The notes: generated by a model from the letters alone, not told the origin. A stretch of 64,000 nt of DNA from Deltaproteobacteria bacterium (GCA_016208165.1 JACQYL010000026.1:7228-71227); one strand, 5' to 3'; positions 17,600 through 26,647 are shown, counted from the stretch's first letter. Made by a program: numbers and translations.

Positions 17600-18722
17600 G
17601 ATGGTTCGTCGACGTTTCACGGGCATGGCGGTCACGCTTCTGGTCCTGTTGACGGTTGCCGGGGCTCCGGCCTACGCACGGGAATTCTCGGCGGTGACAC
17701 CCGGCTATGCATTCGAATTTCCGAAGGATCACTTTTCCCATGAGAACTACCGCATCGAGTGGTGGTACTTCACCGGCAACGTCAACAGCGGCGGAAGGAA
17801 GTTCGGATTCGAACTGACCTTCTTCCGGTTCGGATTCAACGAGCCGGCCGTCATGTCCAATCCTTCCGCTTGGGCTCCCAAAGACCTCTATCCGGCCCAT
17901 TTCGCCATATCGGACATCGAAAACAAAACCTTTTTCTACGCGGAGAGCATCCGTCGCGCCGCTTTGGGCAGGGCCGGGGCGGATCCGGAAACCCGGTCGG
18001 TGCACAACGGTTCCTGGGAATGGAGATGGGGGCCCGAGTGGATCCTTCGCGCGGGAGAGGGCGATCATGCCATCGATCTGAGGCTGAAACCGTTAAAGGG
18101 CGTGGTGCTCCACGGCGACGGGGGATACTCTCCCAAAGGGGAAAGCCCGGAGGAAGCGTCGTACTACTATTCCTTCACCCGGTTGGAAACCGCCGGGACT
18201 CTGCGGATCGGAGGGCGGACGTTCCAGGTGAACGGGCTCTCCTGGATGGATCACGAGTTTACGAGCCGGCTTTTGAATCCTCGGAATCAGGAAGGGTGGG
18301 ACTGGTTCAGTATTCAGCTCGATAACAACATTGAAATTATGCTATACTTATTAAGGTATAGAGATAGCTCCAAGGTTGCCTTTGGCGCAGGCACGCTGGT
18401 GCACCCGGACGGTTCATGGACCGTTTTGAAGCGAAGCGGCTTCGAGATCACGCCCGAATCCTTCTGGCGCAGCGACAAAAGCGGGGGCAGGTATCCGGTG
18501 TCGTGGAGGATCAGGATTCCGGATTACGGCATCGACCTGAAAATTAAGGCGGCATTTTCGGACCAGGAACTCATCACGACTCGGAGTACGGGCGTTACCT
18601 ATTGGGAAGGAAGTGTGACCGCCGTCGGCCGGTTTCAGGAACAGGCCGTTAAGGGGAGCGGCTACGCGGAAATGACCGGGTACGCCGGTGCGATGAAAAT
18701 GGGTTTGGGGCAGGAGCCTTGA
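17592..18722 (+). CDS. AttH-like lipocalin-family secreted protein
   Basis: A 376-residue protein with a signal peptide (hydrophobic core MAVTLLVLLTVAG, cleavage near AYA-RE). It carries the AttH/CrtC lipocalin-like double domain, with conserved RIEWWYFTGNV near the start and GLSWMDHEFTS in the middle. Homologues include carotenoid 1,2-hydratase, but the AttH branch normally sits beside an ABC ATPase and an FtsX-like permease exactly as here, and is thought to handle a lipid-like ligand at the envelope. The ATG overlaps the permease stop by eight bases, giving tight coupling; ATG 17601 is the alternative start. Confidence 0.85.
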   Translation: MNKMVRRRFTGMAVTLLVLLTVAGAPAYAREFSAVTPGYAFEFPKDHFSHENYRIEWWYFTGNVNSGGRKFGFELTFFRFGFNEPAVMSNPSAWAPKDLYPAHFAISDIENKTFFYAESIRRAALGRAGADPETRSVHNGSWEWRWGPEWILRAGEGDHAIDLRLKPLKGVVLHGDGGYSPKGESPEEASYYYSFTRLETAGTLRIGGRTFQVNGLSWMDHEFTSRLLNPRNQEGWDWFSIQLDNNIEIMLYLLRYRDSSKVAFGAGTLVHPDGSWTVLKRSGFEITPESFWRSDKSGGRYPVSWRIRIPDYGIDLKIKAAFSDQELITTRSTGVTYWEGSVTAVGRFQEQAVKGSGYAEMTGYAGAMKMGLGQEP

Positions 18723-18806
18723 GCCGGGCGGACGCCCGACGATAGAAGCACGTAACGTTTAGTGACAACCTTTTTCACATCGGCTTACGATATAAAGGAG
18801 ATTGCC

Positions 18807-20417
18807 ATGAAAAAACGGCTCGCGATTCTTTTCCTGGGCTTCGTCCTCCTGGCCGGAACCGCATGGGCTGTGCCGGACGGCATCTGGAAGAACACGACCG
18901 GCACGCCGGCGTACAGTTTCTATGTACAAACGTACGCCGGGGACGACATGCTGGTCATTGTGGCGCCGAGCACGGACGTGTTCTGGGTGTTTCAGGACGC
19001 TGACGGCGACTACACGAACGGGTTCAACGCCGGCCAGGACCTGGGCGGGGGGGCCAACAGTCTGTCGATTACCTTTACGAGCGACAACAGCGCGCTGGCC
19101 AACATGACGCTGGTCGGCCAAATGCCCTCCTCCTACACCCTGGCCCGGAACGCCCAGGCGCCGGCCTCCGGCGGTGGGGGCGGCGGCAATCCTCCGACGG
19201 GCAGCCTTGCTTCGCCGACCAACGGCCAGACCGTGTCCGGGTCCATATCCATATCGGGCACTGCTTCGGACGACGTGGGTCTGAACCGGGTGGGAATCCG
19301 CATCGGGGGGGCCGCGGAGGTCAATGCGAGTCTGAACACCGGGACCGGAGCCTTTTCCTACACGTGGTTCACGACTTCGGTGTCCAACGGCGCTTACTCG
19401 ATCATGGTCACGGCCTACGACACCGAAGGCCTGAGCACGGTGATCGGCAATATCTCGGTCACGGTAAATAATGTCTCTCCGCCTCCAAGCGGGACTCCCA
19501 CCCTGGTGTACCCGGCCAACGGAGCATCCGTAACCGCCCCGTTTGATCTCGAGTGGACGGCCGTAACGGGAGCCGTCAGCTACACGGTTCAGATCGCCGC
19601 GGACAACGCGTTCACAGTCATTTTCGATGAGGGCGTCAGTGTCGATACTTTGCACAGGGTCATTAGCGGCACGGGTCAATGGTGGTGGCGGGTGCGCGCC
19701 AACCTGTCCGGAGGCGGGTTCAGCGGCTGGTCGTCCATCTGGTCGTACAACCTCGGTGGAGGTGGCGGCGGAGGCGGTGGCGGAGGAGCCGGAACCACGG
19801 TTGCGTTGTATACTCCCGCGGACGGATCCACGGTGGGCTTCTCGGTTCCCATGACCTGGTCGCCCCTGGCAGCGGCCGTCGGCGGGTATCACGTGGAAGT
19901 GTCATATTCAGGCGGTATCCTGCTGAACAACCAGTCATGGCCGTATGATGGAATGGACCTGGATACGTCAGCTGCAATGGGATTTACCCTCTATTGGCGG
20001 GTGCGCGCCAATCTGGGCGGGGGTTCCTTCGGTCCCTGGTCCGCCACCTGGAGTTTTTATGTGGCAAACCCGGCCAGCGACCGGAACCTGAAGGAGAACT
20101 TCGGGAACGTGGCGGCCGAGGACGTGCTGGCCAAAGTGGCGGAGCTTCCCGTCAGCACATGGAACTACAAGAAGGATACCGGCAAGACCCTGCACATGGG
20201 GCCAATGGCCCAGGATTTTCACGCGGCTTTCGGCCTGGGCGACGATACGACCATCTTCCCGCTGGACGCCAACGGCGTGGCGTTCGCCGCCATTCAGGAG
20301 ATGAACCGGAAGCTCGAGGTCCAGAGCGCCCGCATCGAGGAATTGGAAAAGGCCAATGCCGAATTGCGCGACGCACTGAAACTTCTATTGACAGGGGAGA
20401 CAAAAACAGCTAGATAG
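18807..20417 (+). CDS. Secreted multidomain protein with C-terminal S74 intramolecular chaperone
   Basis: A 536-residue protein with a signal peptide cut after GTAWA. Residues 20-118 form an N-terminal module starting VPDGIWKN that is shared with the next two genes. An Ig-like domain follows (PPTGSLASPTNGQTVSGS to VTVNNV), then two fibronectin-III-like repeats each ending in a WWRVRANL or YWRVRANL motif, joined by poly-Gly linkers. The C-terminal 113 residues start SDRNLKENF, the peptidase S74 hallmark, with Ser424 and Lys429 in the self-cleavage positions and a closing coiled coil (IEELEKANAELRD). S74 domains help trimeric fibres fold and then release themselves. AAAGGAG sets the start. Confidence 0.8.
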   Translation: MKKRLAILFLGFVLLAGTAWAVPDGIWKNTTGTPAYSFYVQTYAGDDMLVIVAPSTDVFWVFQDADGDYTNGFNAGQDLGGGANSLSITFTSDNSALANMTLVGQMPSSYTLARNAQAPASGGGGGGNPPTGSLASPTNGQTVSGSISISGTASDDVGLNRVGIRIGGAAEVNASLNTGTGAFSYTWFTTSVSNGAYSIMVTAYDTEGLSTVIGNISVTVNNVSPPPSGTPTLVYPANGASVTAPFDLEWTAVTGAVSYTVQIAADNAFTVIFDEGVSVDTLHRVISGTGQWWWRVRANLSGGGFSGWSSIWSYNLGGGGGGGGGGGAGTTVALYTPADGSTVGFSVPMTWSPLAAAVGGYHVEVSYSGGILLNNQSWPYDGMDLDTSAAMGFTLYWRVRANLGGGSFGPWSATWSFYVANPASDRNLKENFGNVAAEDVLAKVAELPVSTWNYKKDTGKTLHMGPMAQDFHAAFGLGDDTTIFPLDANGVAFAAIQEMNRKLEVQSARIEELEKANAELRDALKLLLTGETKTAR

Positions 20418-20556
20418 TAAACGATATGGGAACGGATCGCGAGGACGGCCGTCGCGAGGAATCGAGGAACGAGCGGCGGATATCCCGCGAGTTCAACACG
20501 CAGGAGGGACTTTATACCGTTTTCTCTTCATCGGTGAATGTACAAAGGAGATGACC

Positions 20557-21240
20557 ATGATGAAAAGGTTGGCGATGGTCTTCGTCGGCCTGATGCTGAT
20601 CGTAGGAAACGCGTGGGCTGTTCCCGACGGCATCTGGAAGAATATCACCGGCGCGCCGGCCTACAGTTTCTATATGCAGACCTACGTGGGAAACGCCATG
20701 CTGGTTATCGTGGCGCCGAACACGGAGACGTTTTGGGTGTTCCTGGACGCGGACGACAACTACACCAACGGGTTCAGCGCAAGCCAGGACCTGAGCGGAG
20801 CACCCAACAGCCTGTCGATCACCTTTACGAGCGACGGCAGCGCCCTGGCCAACATGACGCTCACCGGTCAACTGCCTGCCACGTACAACCTGTCCCGTAA
20901 CGCGCAAGCGCCTTCGACCGGTGATAGTGGCGATGCTCCCACACTGATTTCCCCCGCGGACGGCGAGACGATTGCCGTTCCGACATCCGCATCCCCTTAT
21001 AGCATGACCTGGACGGCCGTTACAGGAGCGGAGGGCTACATTGTCCAGATCTGTACGGACAACAGCTGCACCAACGTGATTTCGGACGATAATGGAGACT
21101 GGACGAGCACGGGGACAAGCATCTCGCTCACACATGCCACCGCTGGATTTGACTTTTACTGGCGCGTTCGGGCCGACCTTGGCGGCGGATCGTACAGCCC
21201 CTGGTCCGAGATCCGGCGGTTCCACGTTTCGAGTTCATGA
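20557..21240 (+). CDS. Secreted paralogue 2: N-terminal module plus one FN3-like domain
   Basis: A 227-residue protein. The signal peptide (cleavage after NAWA) and the first 95 mature residues are very similar to the preceding protein, sharing long blocks such as NSLSITFTSD and ALANMTL. A single fibronectin-III-like domain follows, ending in FYWRVRADLGGGSYSPW. The Ig-like domain, poly-Gly linkers and S74 domain of the first paralogue are missing, so it looks like a short form. AAAGGAG lies six bases before ATG 20557; ATGs at 20551 and 20560 are in frame. Confidence 0.75.
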   Translation: MMKRLAMVFVGLMLIVGNAWAVPDGIWKNITGAPAYSFYMQTYVGNAMLVIVAPNTETFWVFLDADDNYTNGFSASQDLSGAPNSLSITFTSDGSALANMTLTGQLPATYNLSRNAQAPSTGDSGDAPTLISPADGETIAVPTSASPYSMTWTAVTGAEGYIVQICTDNSCTNVISDDNGDWTSTGTSISLTHATAGFDFYWRVRADLGGGSYSPWSEIRRFHVSSS

Positions 21241-21355
21241 CCAGCGACCGCGGCGGAGAAAAGCGGCTGATTGAAGGCAACCGATATGGGGGCTTTTGAC
21301 AAGCCCTGCGCATCGCGAAGAGAATTCAAAATCGGCAATTGAAGAAAACAAGCCT

Positions 21356-22414
21356 ATGAAAAGAGCGAGTCTTCTCCTCGTCATTCTGATGTTCCTCGCC
21401 GGTGGGTCGGTTCTGGCCGATCCCGGCGGATTGTGGAAAAGCGAGAACGGGCCCACTCCGTATAGCTGGTACATTCAGACCTATGCGGGAGGCTCCATGC
21501 TGGTGATGCTGTCGGCGGACTTCGGCTCGTTCTGGGGATTTCTGGACACGCGATTTGAAGGCCGATTCGAGGCGGATCGTGATGTGGCCGGGAACCCGCA
21601 CACGCTGAAGATCTATTTCGAGGGCGACGATAAGGCTTACGCCGTTTTGACGTTTGAAGGGGAAAAGCCGGCCATATTTACTCTGGTCCGAAACGCGGCG
21701 GCGCCGGCTTTGGAAGATGACTCGGGCGGCGACAACCCGGATGGCGAAGACCCCGGCGATGAAGATCCGGGCGATGAAGATCCGGGCGATGAAGATCCGG
21801 GAGACGACGGCACGAACGGAAATCCGGCCACGGGCTCCATCCTTGCCCCTCCCGATGGTTCCACGGTGATCGGCCTGACCACGGTGAGCGGAAGAACTTC
21901 CCACGACGTCGTTCTCCAGCGGGTGACGCTCCGGATCGGTGACGGGCCGGAAGTGGATACGATGTTCAATGTGCTGACGGGTTCGTTCTTGTATATGTGG
22001 GAATCGACCACCTCACCGAAGGGACCCGTAACCATCACGGCCACATGCTACGATACGGCAGGGCTGAAGAAGGTCATCGATACCATTACGGTTACGGTAA
22101 ACAATACCGTCGGACCCATGGCCAATCAGGTCCAACCCATTTCTCCTTCCAACGGCGCGTCCGGCCTGAGCCTGCCCATCCAAATGACGTGGAATCCCGT
22201 GGACGACGTTGTGGGGTATCGCATCCAGGTCGCCAATAATTCAGCCTTCGTATCTCCCCTCCTGGTGGACCAGGACGTGTCGGGCACGTCTTTATCCTTT
22301 AACCGGTCATCGAGTTCAACGCTCTACTGGCGGGTGCGCGGCAACTACTCGTCCACGCATTTCGCCCCCTGGTCCTACACCTGGTCGTTCAGTATCGCCG
22401 GCGGCGGGCAGTAA
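21356..22414 (+). CDS. Secreted paralogue 3: N-terminal module, acidic linker, Ig-like and FN3-like domains
   Basis: A 352-residue protein with a signal peptide (MKRASLLLVILMFLAGG, cleavage near VLA). The N-terminal module is diverged but aligned with the other two (GLWKSENG, YSWYIQTYAGGSMLV, FWGFLD, LVRNAAAP). An acidic linker of EDPGD repeats leads to an Ig-like domain like that of paralogue 1 (PATGSILAPPDGST to VTVNNT) and one FN3-like domain with LYWRVRGNY. It has no S74 domain. The start ATG has a weak GAAGAAAA upstream. The linker may bind calcium, but this is a guess from its composition. Confidence 0.75.
   Translation: MKRASLLLVILMFLAGGSVLADPGGLWKSENGPTPYSWYIQTYAGGSMLVMLSADFGSFWGFLDTRFEGRFEADRDVAGNPHTLKIYFEGDDKAYAVLTFEGEKPAIFTLVRNAAAPALEDDSGGDNPDGEDPGDEDPGDEDPGDEDPGDDGTNGNPATGSILAPPDGSTVIGLTTVSGRTSHDVVLQRVTLRIGDGPEVDTMFNVLTGSFLYMWESTTSPKGPVTITATCYDTAGLKKVIDTITVTVNNTVGPMANQVQPISPSNGASGLSLPIQMTWNPVDDVVGYRIQVANNSAFVSPLLVDQDVSGTSLSFNRSSSSTLYWRVRGNYSSTHFAPWSYTWSFSIAGGGQ
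21746..21805. repeat. Four 15-bp tandem repeats encoding EDPGD
   Basis: Units of gaagatccgggcgat run from 21746 to 21805, with small changes in the first and last copy. They encode the acidic linker of secreted paralogue 3 and can vary in number without shifting frame. Confidence 0.9.
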
Positions 22415-22465
22415 GGATCGGACTTCCTGTAAGATCCGTCCCTCATTTTCAGCAAATCAAATAAT

Positions 22466-22486
22466 AGGGTGCGCGCCGCGCACCCT
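22466..22486 (-). terminator. Hairpin downstream of tRNA-Ser
   Basis: AGGGTGCGC and GCGCACCCT pair perfectly over 9 bp with a 3-base loop. On the minus strand the hairpin is followed by the T-rich TATTATTTGATTTG, and it begins about 60 bases past the tRNA 3' end, as expected for a terminator. On the plus strand it could also stop readthrough from the secreted-protein operon. A REP-like origin of the palindrome is an alternative. Confidence 0.5.
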
Positions 22487-22547
22487 GATATTCCTCTGCG
22501 CGCAGGCTCGGATGGGAATTGACGACGCCGGACCGGGAATAAGAAAC

Positions 22548-22643
22548 TGGCGGAGAGGGTGGGATTCGAACCCACGTGCCTCGCTATTCACGAGACAAGA
22601 CGATTTCGAGTCGCCCCCGTTACGGCCACTTCGGTACCTCTCC
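22548..22643 (-). tRNA. tRNA-Ser (anticodon CGA)
   Basis: The minus strand folds into a class II tRNA. The acceptor stem pairs GGAGAGG with CCTCTCC, followed by discriminator G and an encoded CCA. The D-arm is CCG/CGG, the anticodon stem is GGCGA/TCGTC with loop CTCGAAA (anticodon CGA, reads UCG), a long variable arm follows, and the T-stem is GTGGG/CCCAC with loop TTCGAAT. The long variable arm and anticodon both identify serine. A TATACT hexamer about 25 bases upstream (22668-22673) may be its -10 box. It lies just after tadA. Confidence 0.97.
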
Positions 22644-22691
22644 GCGAAGGTGTAGCGAAAAGAAAGGAGTATACCTGTTGTCCGCGACCTC

Positions 22692-23156
22692 TCAGGTGCG
22701 AGGTGATCTTTTATCATGGAAAAAAGAGGTCAACAGGTCCGCGCATTCGGCTTCCAGAATGCCTTCGATCACCTCCACTTCGTGGTTCAGACGGCGATCG
22801 TACAGCAGCCGGTGCATGGACTCGACCGCGCCGAATCGGTGATCGCGGGCTCCGAAAACCAGGCGCTTGACCCTTGCGCAGAGCAAAGCGCCGACACACA
22901 TGATGCATGGTTCCATGGTGACATAAATCGTGGAATCAAGCAACCGGTAATTGCGGCGGGAGAGGGCCGCCCGCCGAAGAGCCCGGATTTCGGCGTGCGC
23001 CGTCGGGTCGTGGCCGGCTAAAGGTTCGTTGTGACCGGTTCCAAGAATGGAACCGGTCTCCGATACGACGACCGATCCAACGGGTACTTCTCCTTTTGCA
23101 GCCGCCTTTCGGGCCTGCTCCAAGGCCAGGTTCATGTAATGCGAATGGCCGGGCAC
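22692..23156 (-). CDS. tadA: tRNA-specific adenosine deaminase
   Basis: The deaminase signature is complete: TAHAEIRAL supplies the zinc histidine and the catalytic glutamate, and EPCIMC supplies the zinc cysteines. Long matches to TadA include EVPVGSVVV, NHEVEVIEGIL and CADLLTSFF. TadA converts A34 to inosine in tRNA-Arg(ACG). GTG 23156 gives 154 residues and an N-terminus (HSHYMNLAL) that aligns with other TadA proteins; ATG 23135 is the alternative. The gene starts 14 bases after the gspD stop, so it may be the last coding gene of the secretion operon. Confidence 0.93.
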   Translation of the reverse strand: MPGHSHYMNLALEQARKAAAKGEVPVGSVVVSETGSILGTGHNEPLAGHDPTAHAEIRALRRAALSRRNYRLLDSTIYVTMEPCIMCVGALLCARVKRLVFGARDHRFGAVESMHRLLYDRRLNHEVEVIEGILEAECADLLTSFFHDKRSPRT

Positions 23157-23170
23157 GGATAGTATGGCTT

Positions 23171-25423
23171 CTATTCCAGCCCTTCTCTTTCCAGGGTTCG
23201 GTCTATGGACAGGCGCAGCGACTGCACTTTTTGCCGGAATTCGGCGGTAACCAGATCCGCCTCCTCGATATGTTCGATGACCCTGGGCGTCAGCAGCAGC
23301 ATGAGCTCTGTCTTGTTGGCCGAATCCTCGTAGTAGCCGAAAAGCCACCCGATCAGCGGAAGCCTGCTCAGGCCGGGCACGCCGGAACGGTTTCTCGACT
23401 TCGTCTGGCTGATCAGACCACCGATGAGCACCGATTGACCGTCCTGCACCGTCAGGGTGGTGGTTGCCACCCGTTTAAAAAACACCGGGGAATTGATTCC
23501 TTCCACAACAGTGGTGGTGTCCACGTTGCTCACTTCCTGGTTGACCTCCAATTTCACCAGTCCCTGGTCGTTGATGTATGGGGTCACCGTAAGGATAATA
23601 CCCGTATCCCGATATTCGATGCTCTGGTCGCGTGTCGTGGTTCCGCCGGTTGCCGTGGTGGTGGCCGCCGTGGTGGTGGTCGAACTCGTTACGATGGGCA
23701 CCTCCCGGCTCACGTCGATTTTGGCTTCCTGATTGTTGGAAGCGATGATATGCGGCGAGGAGAGCACGTTGACCTTGTTTTCGGAAGCAAAGGCGCGTAA
23801 GGCGCTCACAAACGAATTCACATAGTTGACCGTGTAAACCAGTCCTGTTGTGATTGGGGGGCTGGAACCGGTCAGTCCGCTGGTCCAACCGATCTGGGAT
23901 CCCGGACCCTGGGCGCCGAGTTTGGTCCATTCGAAGCCCATGGCCGTGGAGTCATCTAGAGTAATTTCAGCGATCAGGACTTCGATGAGCACCTGGCGCG
24001 GATACACGTCCAACTCGCGGATGGTTTTCAGAATGGCGCGGTAGTCCCTGGGAGTGCCACGAACGAGGATCGAATTGTTGATCTCGTCAAATACGAATTT
24101 GACCTCGCCCGCCACCACGGCCGCCACCTCGCCTGCCGAGCCGGATTGCTTGGCCGGCGCCGGTGTCCGTGCAGGCTGCTGTCCTTTGACTTTGGGGGTT
24201 GTCCCCTTCGTAGTCGTTTTTTCCTTCTTGGATTCCTGTTTCCCCTCTCCGTATACGGCTTCCAAAACGTTGACAATGTCCTCTGCTTTGGAGTTTTGGA
24301 CGCGGTACACGAACACTCGCTCTTCATTTTCGCTGGCTTCGCTGTCCAGCGCCCGGATGAGCAGTTCCACCTTGTCGAAGAGCTCGGGCATGGAGCTAAC
24401 CACCAGAACGGAATTGATTCTTGGAATAGGGGTGAAACTGAACACCAAATGTTTGCCGATCCGTTCCGAGAGTTTGATGGATTCGAGGGCCGATTTGAGA
24501 TCGTCTCCCACATCCTCGACGCTGGCGTTGTCGAGAGTGAACAGCCGAAAGTGGACGTCCTCGAACGTATTCACGTCCAGCGCTTCGATGATGCTACGGA
24601 CGCGCAGGACGCTGTCCGGATCGTCCGCTACGATGAGCATGTTCAACAACGGATATTCATATACGGCTCCTCCCTCACTCACGAAGGGTTTTACCATCTT
24701 GGACAGTTCGGTTGCGCTGACATACTTGCAGGGCACGATTTCGACCACGTTTTTGTCGGGTCCCAGACCTTTGATGGTCCTCAGTTCGGGAGAGACGATC
24801 TCGCCCCTCCGGATGGCTTCGCCGAGGGGGATAATCTCATAGAAGCCGTTGCCGCCTATCGCGGCCACGCCGTTCAGTTCCAGCACCTTGTGAAAAATCG
24901 CTTCCAATTGTTTGCGATTGAGCCGGTGCTTTGTGTGTATGGTGACTTTCCCCCGCACTCTCGGATCCACGGTGTAGGTAAACTCGAGGACTTCTGCGAA
25001 CACTTGAAGAACTTCATATAAATCGGCGCCTTCAAAGTTCAGCACCACATCCGGTACATTGTCGGATTCGGTCGGCCGTTTGTTCGGGGAAGGTTCTTGA
25101 GGCTTTTGGGCCGGAACCTGAGGTTGGGCGGGCTTCTCGGGCGACGCGGCGGCGATGAGTTTGGAGAGCGCCTCTTTTTGAGTCTTGACGGACGAGGCAG
25201 CGGACTCGTCCGTTTCAAGTTCGAGTTCCCGCACGGACGGCTTCGTAACGTCTTTGGGGGATTCCGACTTCGTTGGACTCACATCCTTGAACGTTCTCTG
25301 AGTCACTCGAACGCGATCCGAACCAGGTTCGGGCGCCGATGGCTCTGCCTTCTCTCTGCCTCGAGGCGATGAGCATGCAGCAATGAGGCACACCGCCAAT
25401 AGAATGATGCCCAGCCTTTTCAT
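23171..25423 (-). CDS. gspD: Type II secretion outer-membrane secretin GspD
   Basis: A 750-residue secretin. A lipoprotein signal with lipobox IAAC (Cys17) suggests self-piloting to the outer membrane. A low-complexity region rich in P, E, S and K (about 20-110) precedes the N0 domain (VLNFEGADLYEVLQVFAEV), followed by N1-N3 repeats with a disordered insert rich in T, K and P, and the C-terminal secretin domain (VPGLSRLPLIGWLFGYYED). It forms the gated channel for folded exoproteins. TTGAGG seven bases before ATG 25423 supports this start over ATG 25441. Confidence 0.93.
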   Translation of the reverse strand: MKRLGIILLAVCLIAACSSPRGREKAEPSAPEPGSDRVRVTQRTFKDVSPTKSESPKDVTKPSVRELELETDESAASSVKTQKEALSKLIAAASPEKPAQPQVPAQKPQEPSPNKRPTESDNVPDVVLNFEGADLYEVLQVFAEVLEFTYTVDPRVRGKVTIHTKHRLNRKQLEAIFHKVLELNGVAAIGGNGFYEIIPLGEAIRRGEIVSPELRTIKGLGPDKNVVEIVPCKYVSATELSKMVKPFVSEGGAVYEYPLLNMLIVADDPDSVLRVRSIIEALDVNTFEDVHFRLFTLDNASVEDVGDDLKSALESIKLSERIGKHLVFSFTPIPRINSVLVVSSMPELFDKVELLIRALDSEASENEERVFVYRVQNSKAEDIVNVLEAVYGEGKQESKKEKTTTKGTTPKVKGQQPARTPAPAKQSGSAGEVAAVVAGEVKFVFDEINNSILVRGTPRDYRAILKTIRELDVYPRQVLIEVLIAEITLDDSTAMGFEWTKLGAQGPGSQIGWTSGLTGSSPPITTGLVYTVNYVNSFVSALRAFASENKVNVLSSPHIIASNNQEAKIDVSREVPIVTSSTTTTAATTTATGGTTTRDQSIEYRDTGIILTVTPYINDQGLVKLEVNQEVSNVDTTTVVEGINSPVFFKRVATTTLTVQDGQSVLIGGLISQTKSRNRSGVPGLSRLPLIGWLFGYYEDSANKTELMLLLTPRVIEHIEEADLVTAEFRQKVQSLRLSIDRTLEREGLE

Positions 25424-25509
25424 ACAGTACCTCAATTTCAAACAGTGAAATCCCTTCTAATGGCTCTCATGCAAAGACATATTCATCCCGGCTTCGAACA
25501 TCCCGGGTT

Positions 25510-26088
25510 TCACCTTGGACGTGAGGGCCCGCCGGGGGCCGCGTTGGAAGGTTCGGCTTGATTCAGGCGGACCTCGACTTTTTCTTCATCCGTATTCACT
25601 ATAACAAATCGATCATCTACTTTCTCGATCTTAAAGTCACGCACTTCCTGGCCTTCATGCACCATTTTAGTGACTTGCTTTATCCGATTGGATTCCTGTT
25701 CCTTGTCATTGAACGTTATGAGGGCCAATTTCTTATCACCTACCACCGCCACTCCCAGCAACTTAAAATTCCTGTCGAACGTAGGTTTCTCTTTGGTTGC
25801 AGCGCCATCTTCCGTCTCCGCCGGTGTTTCGGGTTCCTTCCTGTCCTGACGAAAGAGGTTCAGATCAATGACTTGTTGATAGAAATCAAACATGCGCTCC
25901 GGATTTGAAGCGAGCAAACCCTCGGTCGGCGGGGATGAATTCTTTCCCGGCCGGACATCAACCGTCTTTGCCTCCGGGCCTTCTATGTCCGGTTCGAATC
26001 CTCGCCATTGATTGGACAACAGCAGACCGAGCACCCCGATCCCGACGAGCAAGACAGCGTTCAAGACGCCGATGTAGGAGCGCAACAT
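25510..26088 (-). CDS. gspC: GspC-like inner-membrane linker protein
   Basis: A 192-residue protein with one N-terminal membrane helix (about 8-27), a variable linker and a homology-region domain (FKLLGVAVVGDKKLALITF to VEVRLNQ) that normally contacts the N0 domain of the secretin. No PDZ or coiled-coil C-terminus is present, so this is a short GspC. It lies directly before gspD and four bases after gspM, at the distal end of the gene set. PilP-like proteins share this fold, so GspC versus PilP rests partly on context. Confidence 0.75.
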   Translation of the reverse strand: MLRSYIGVLNAVLLVGIGVLGLLLSNQWRGFEPDIEGPEAKTVDVRPGKNSSPPTEGLLASNPERMFDFYQQVIDLNLFRQDRKEPETPAETEDGAATKEKPTFDRNFKLLGVAVVGDKKLALITFNDKEQESNRIKQVTKMVHEGQEVRDFKIEKVDDRFVIVNTDEEKVEVRLNQAEPSNAAPGGPSRPR

Positions 26089-26091
26089 ACT

Positions 26092-26646
26092 TTAGACCGC
26101 CTTCATCAGCCCGGAAACCGTCATATCGACACGAATGTAGGATCCCCCGCGTCCCGCGGAGGATGCCTCAAACTCGTCGACCAGAAACAGGTAGTCGTTA
26201 TTGAACAGGTCGTACAGAAGGTGGGCCAAGGAGGTCAGGGAAGCGTTCAGTTCAATCTTCACTTTGACTTCCGTGTATTTGCCTATGGTCCCTTCCTTCA
26301 ACATACGCGTTTTTCGGATGGAAACTTCTTGCTGCTTGCATATGTCGCTTAGAATGTTCTGCATCTCCGCTCCTACCAGCGACGGACGGTCCCCGGTAAA
26401 CATTCGTTTCTCGAGAGCTTCCAAACGTCCTTGCTGCTCCCGGAACGTACGATCCAACTCGGTGACGTCCGCCAACCTCCGGTGCGCCCTATCCAGGTCC
26501 GATTGAAGGAGCTCGATCCGGTTCAGTTTAGCACGGTAATCAGCGTAGAGCGGTTCCCATCCCATAAGGTACGCAGCGGTCAAACCAAGGACCGCAGCTC
26601 CGATCCAAATAAACGTACGTACACGATCACTCAACTGAGAGAACAT
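26092..26646 (-). CDS. gspM: GspM-like inner-membrane platform protein
   Basis: A 184-residue protein with a short cytoplasmic tail, one membrane helix (about 12-29), a coiled-coil stretch (35-80) and a ferredoxin-like periplasmic domain (ILSDICKQQEVSIRKTRML onward). This is the GspM/PilO architecture. It partners GspL in the inner-membrane platform. Its ATG follows the gspL stop within two bases. Confidence 0.8.
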   Translation of the reverse strand: MFSQLSDRVRTFIWIGAAVLGLTAAYLMGWEPLYADYRAKLNRIELLQSDLDRAHRRLADVTELDRTFREQQGRLEALEKRMFTGDRPSLVGAEMQNILSDICKQQEVSIRKTRMLKEGTIGKYTEVKVKIELNASLTSLAHLLYDLFNNDYLFLVDEFEASSAGRGGSYIRVDMTVSGLMKAV

Positions 26647-26647
26647 G

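Noticed and set aside
18759-19892. Minus-strand open frame of 377 codons opposite secreted paralogue 1
   Set aside because: It is an antisense shadow of the Gly-rich coding strand; composition is dominated by Arg and Gly with no recognisable domain.
22466-22486. Strong GC palindrome considered as an attachment site next to a tRNA gene
   Set aside because: No integrase, no direct repeat of the tRNA 3' end and no foreign-looking island were found; a terminator fits better.
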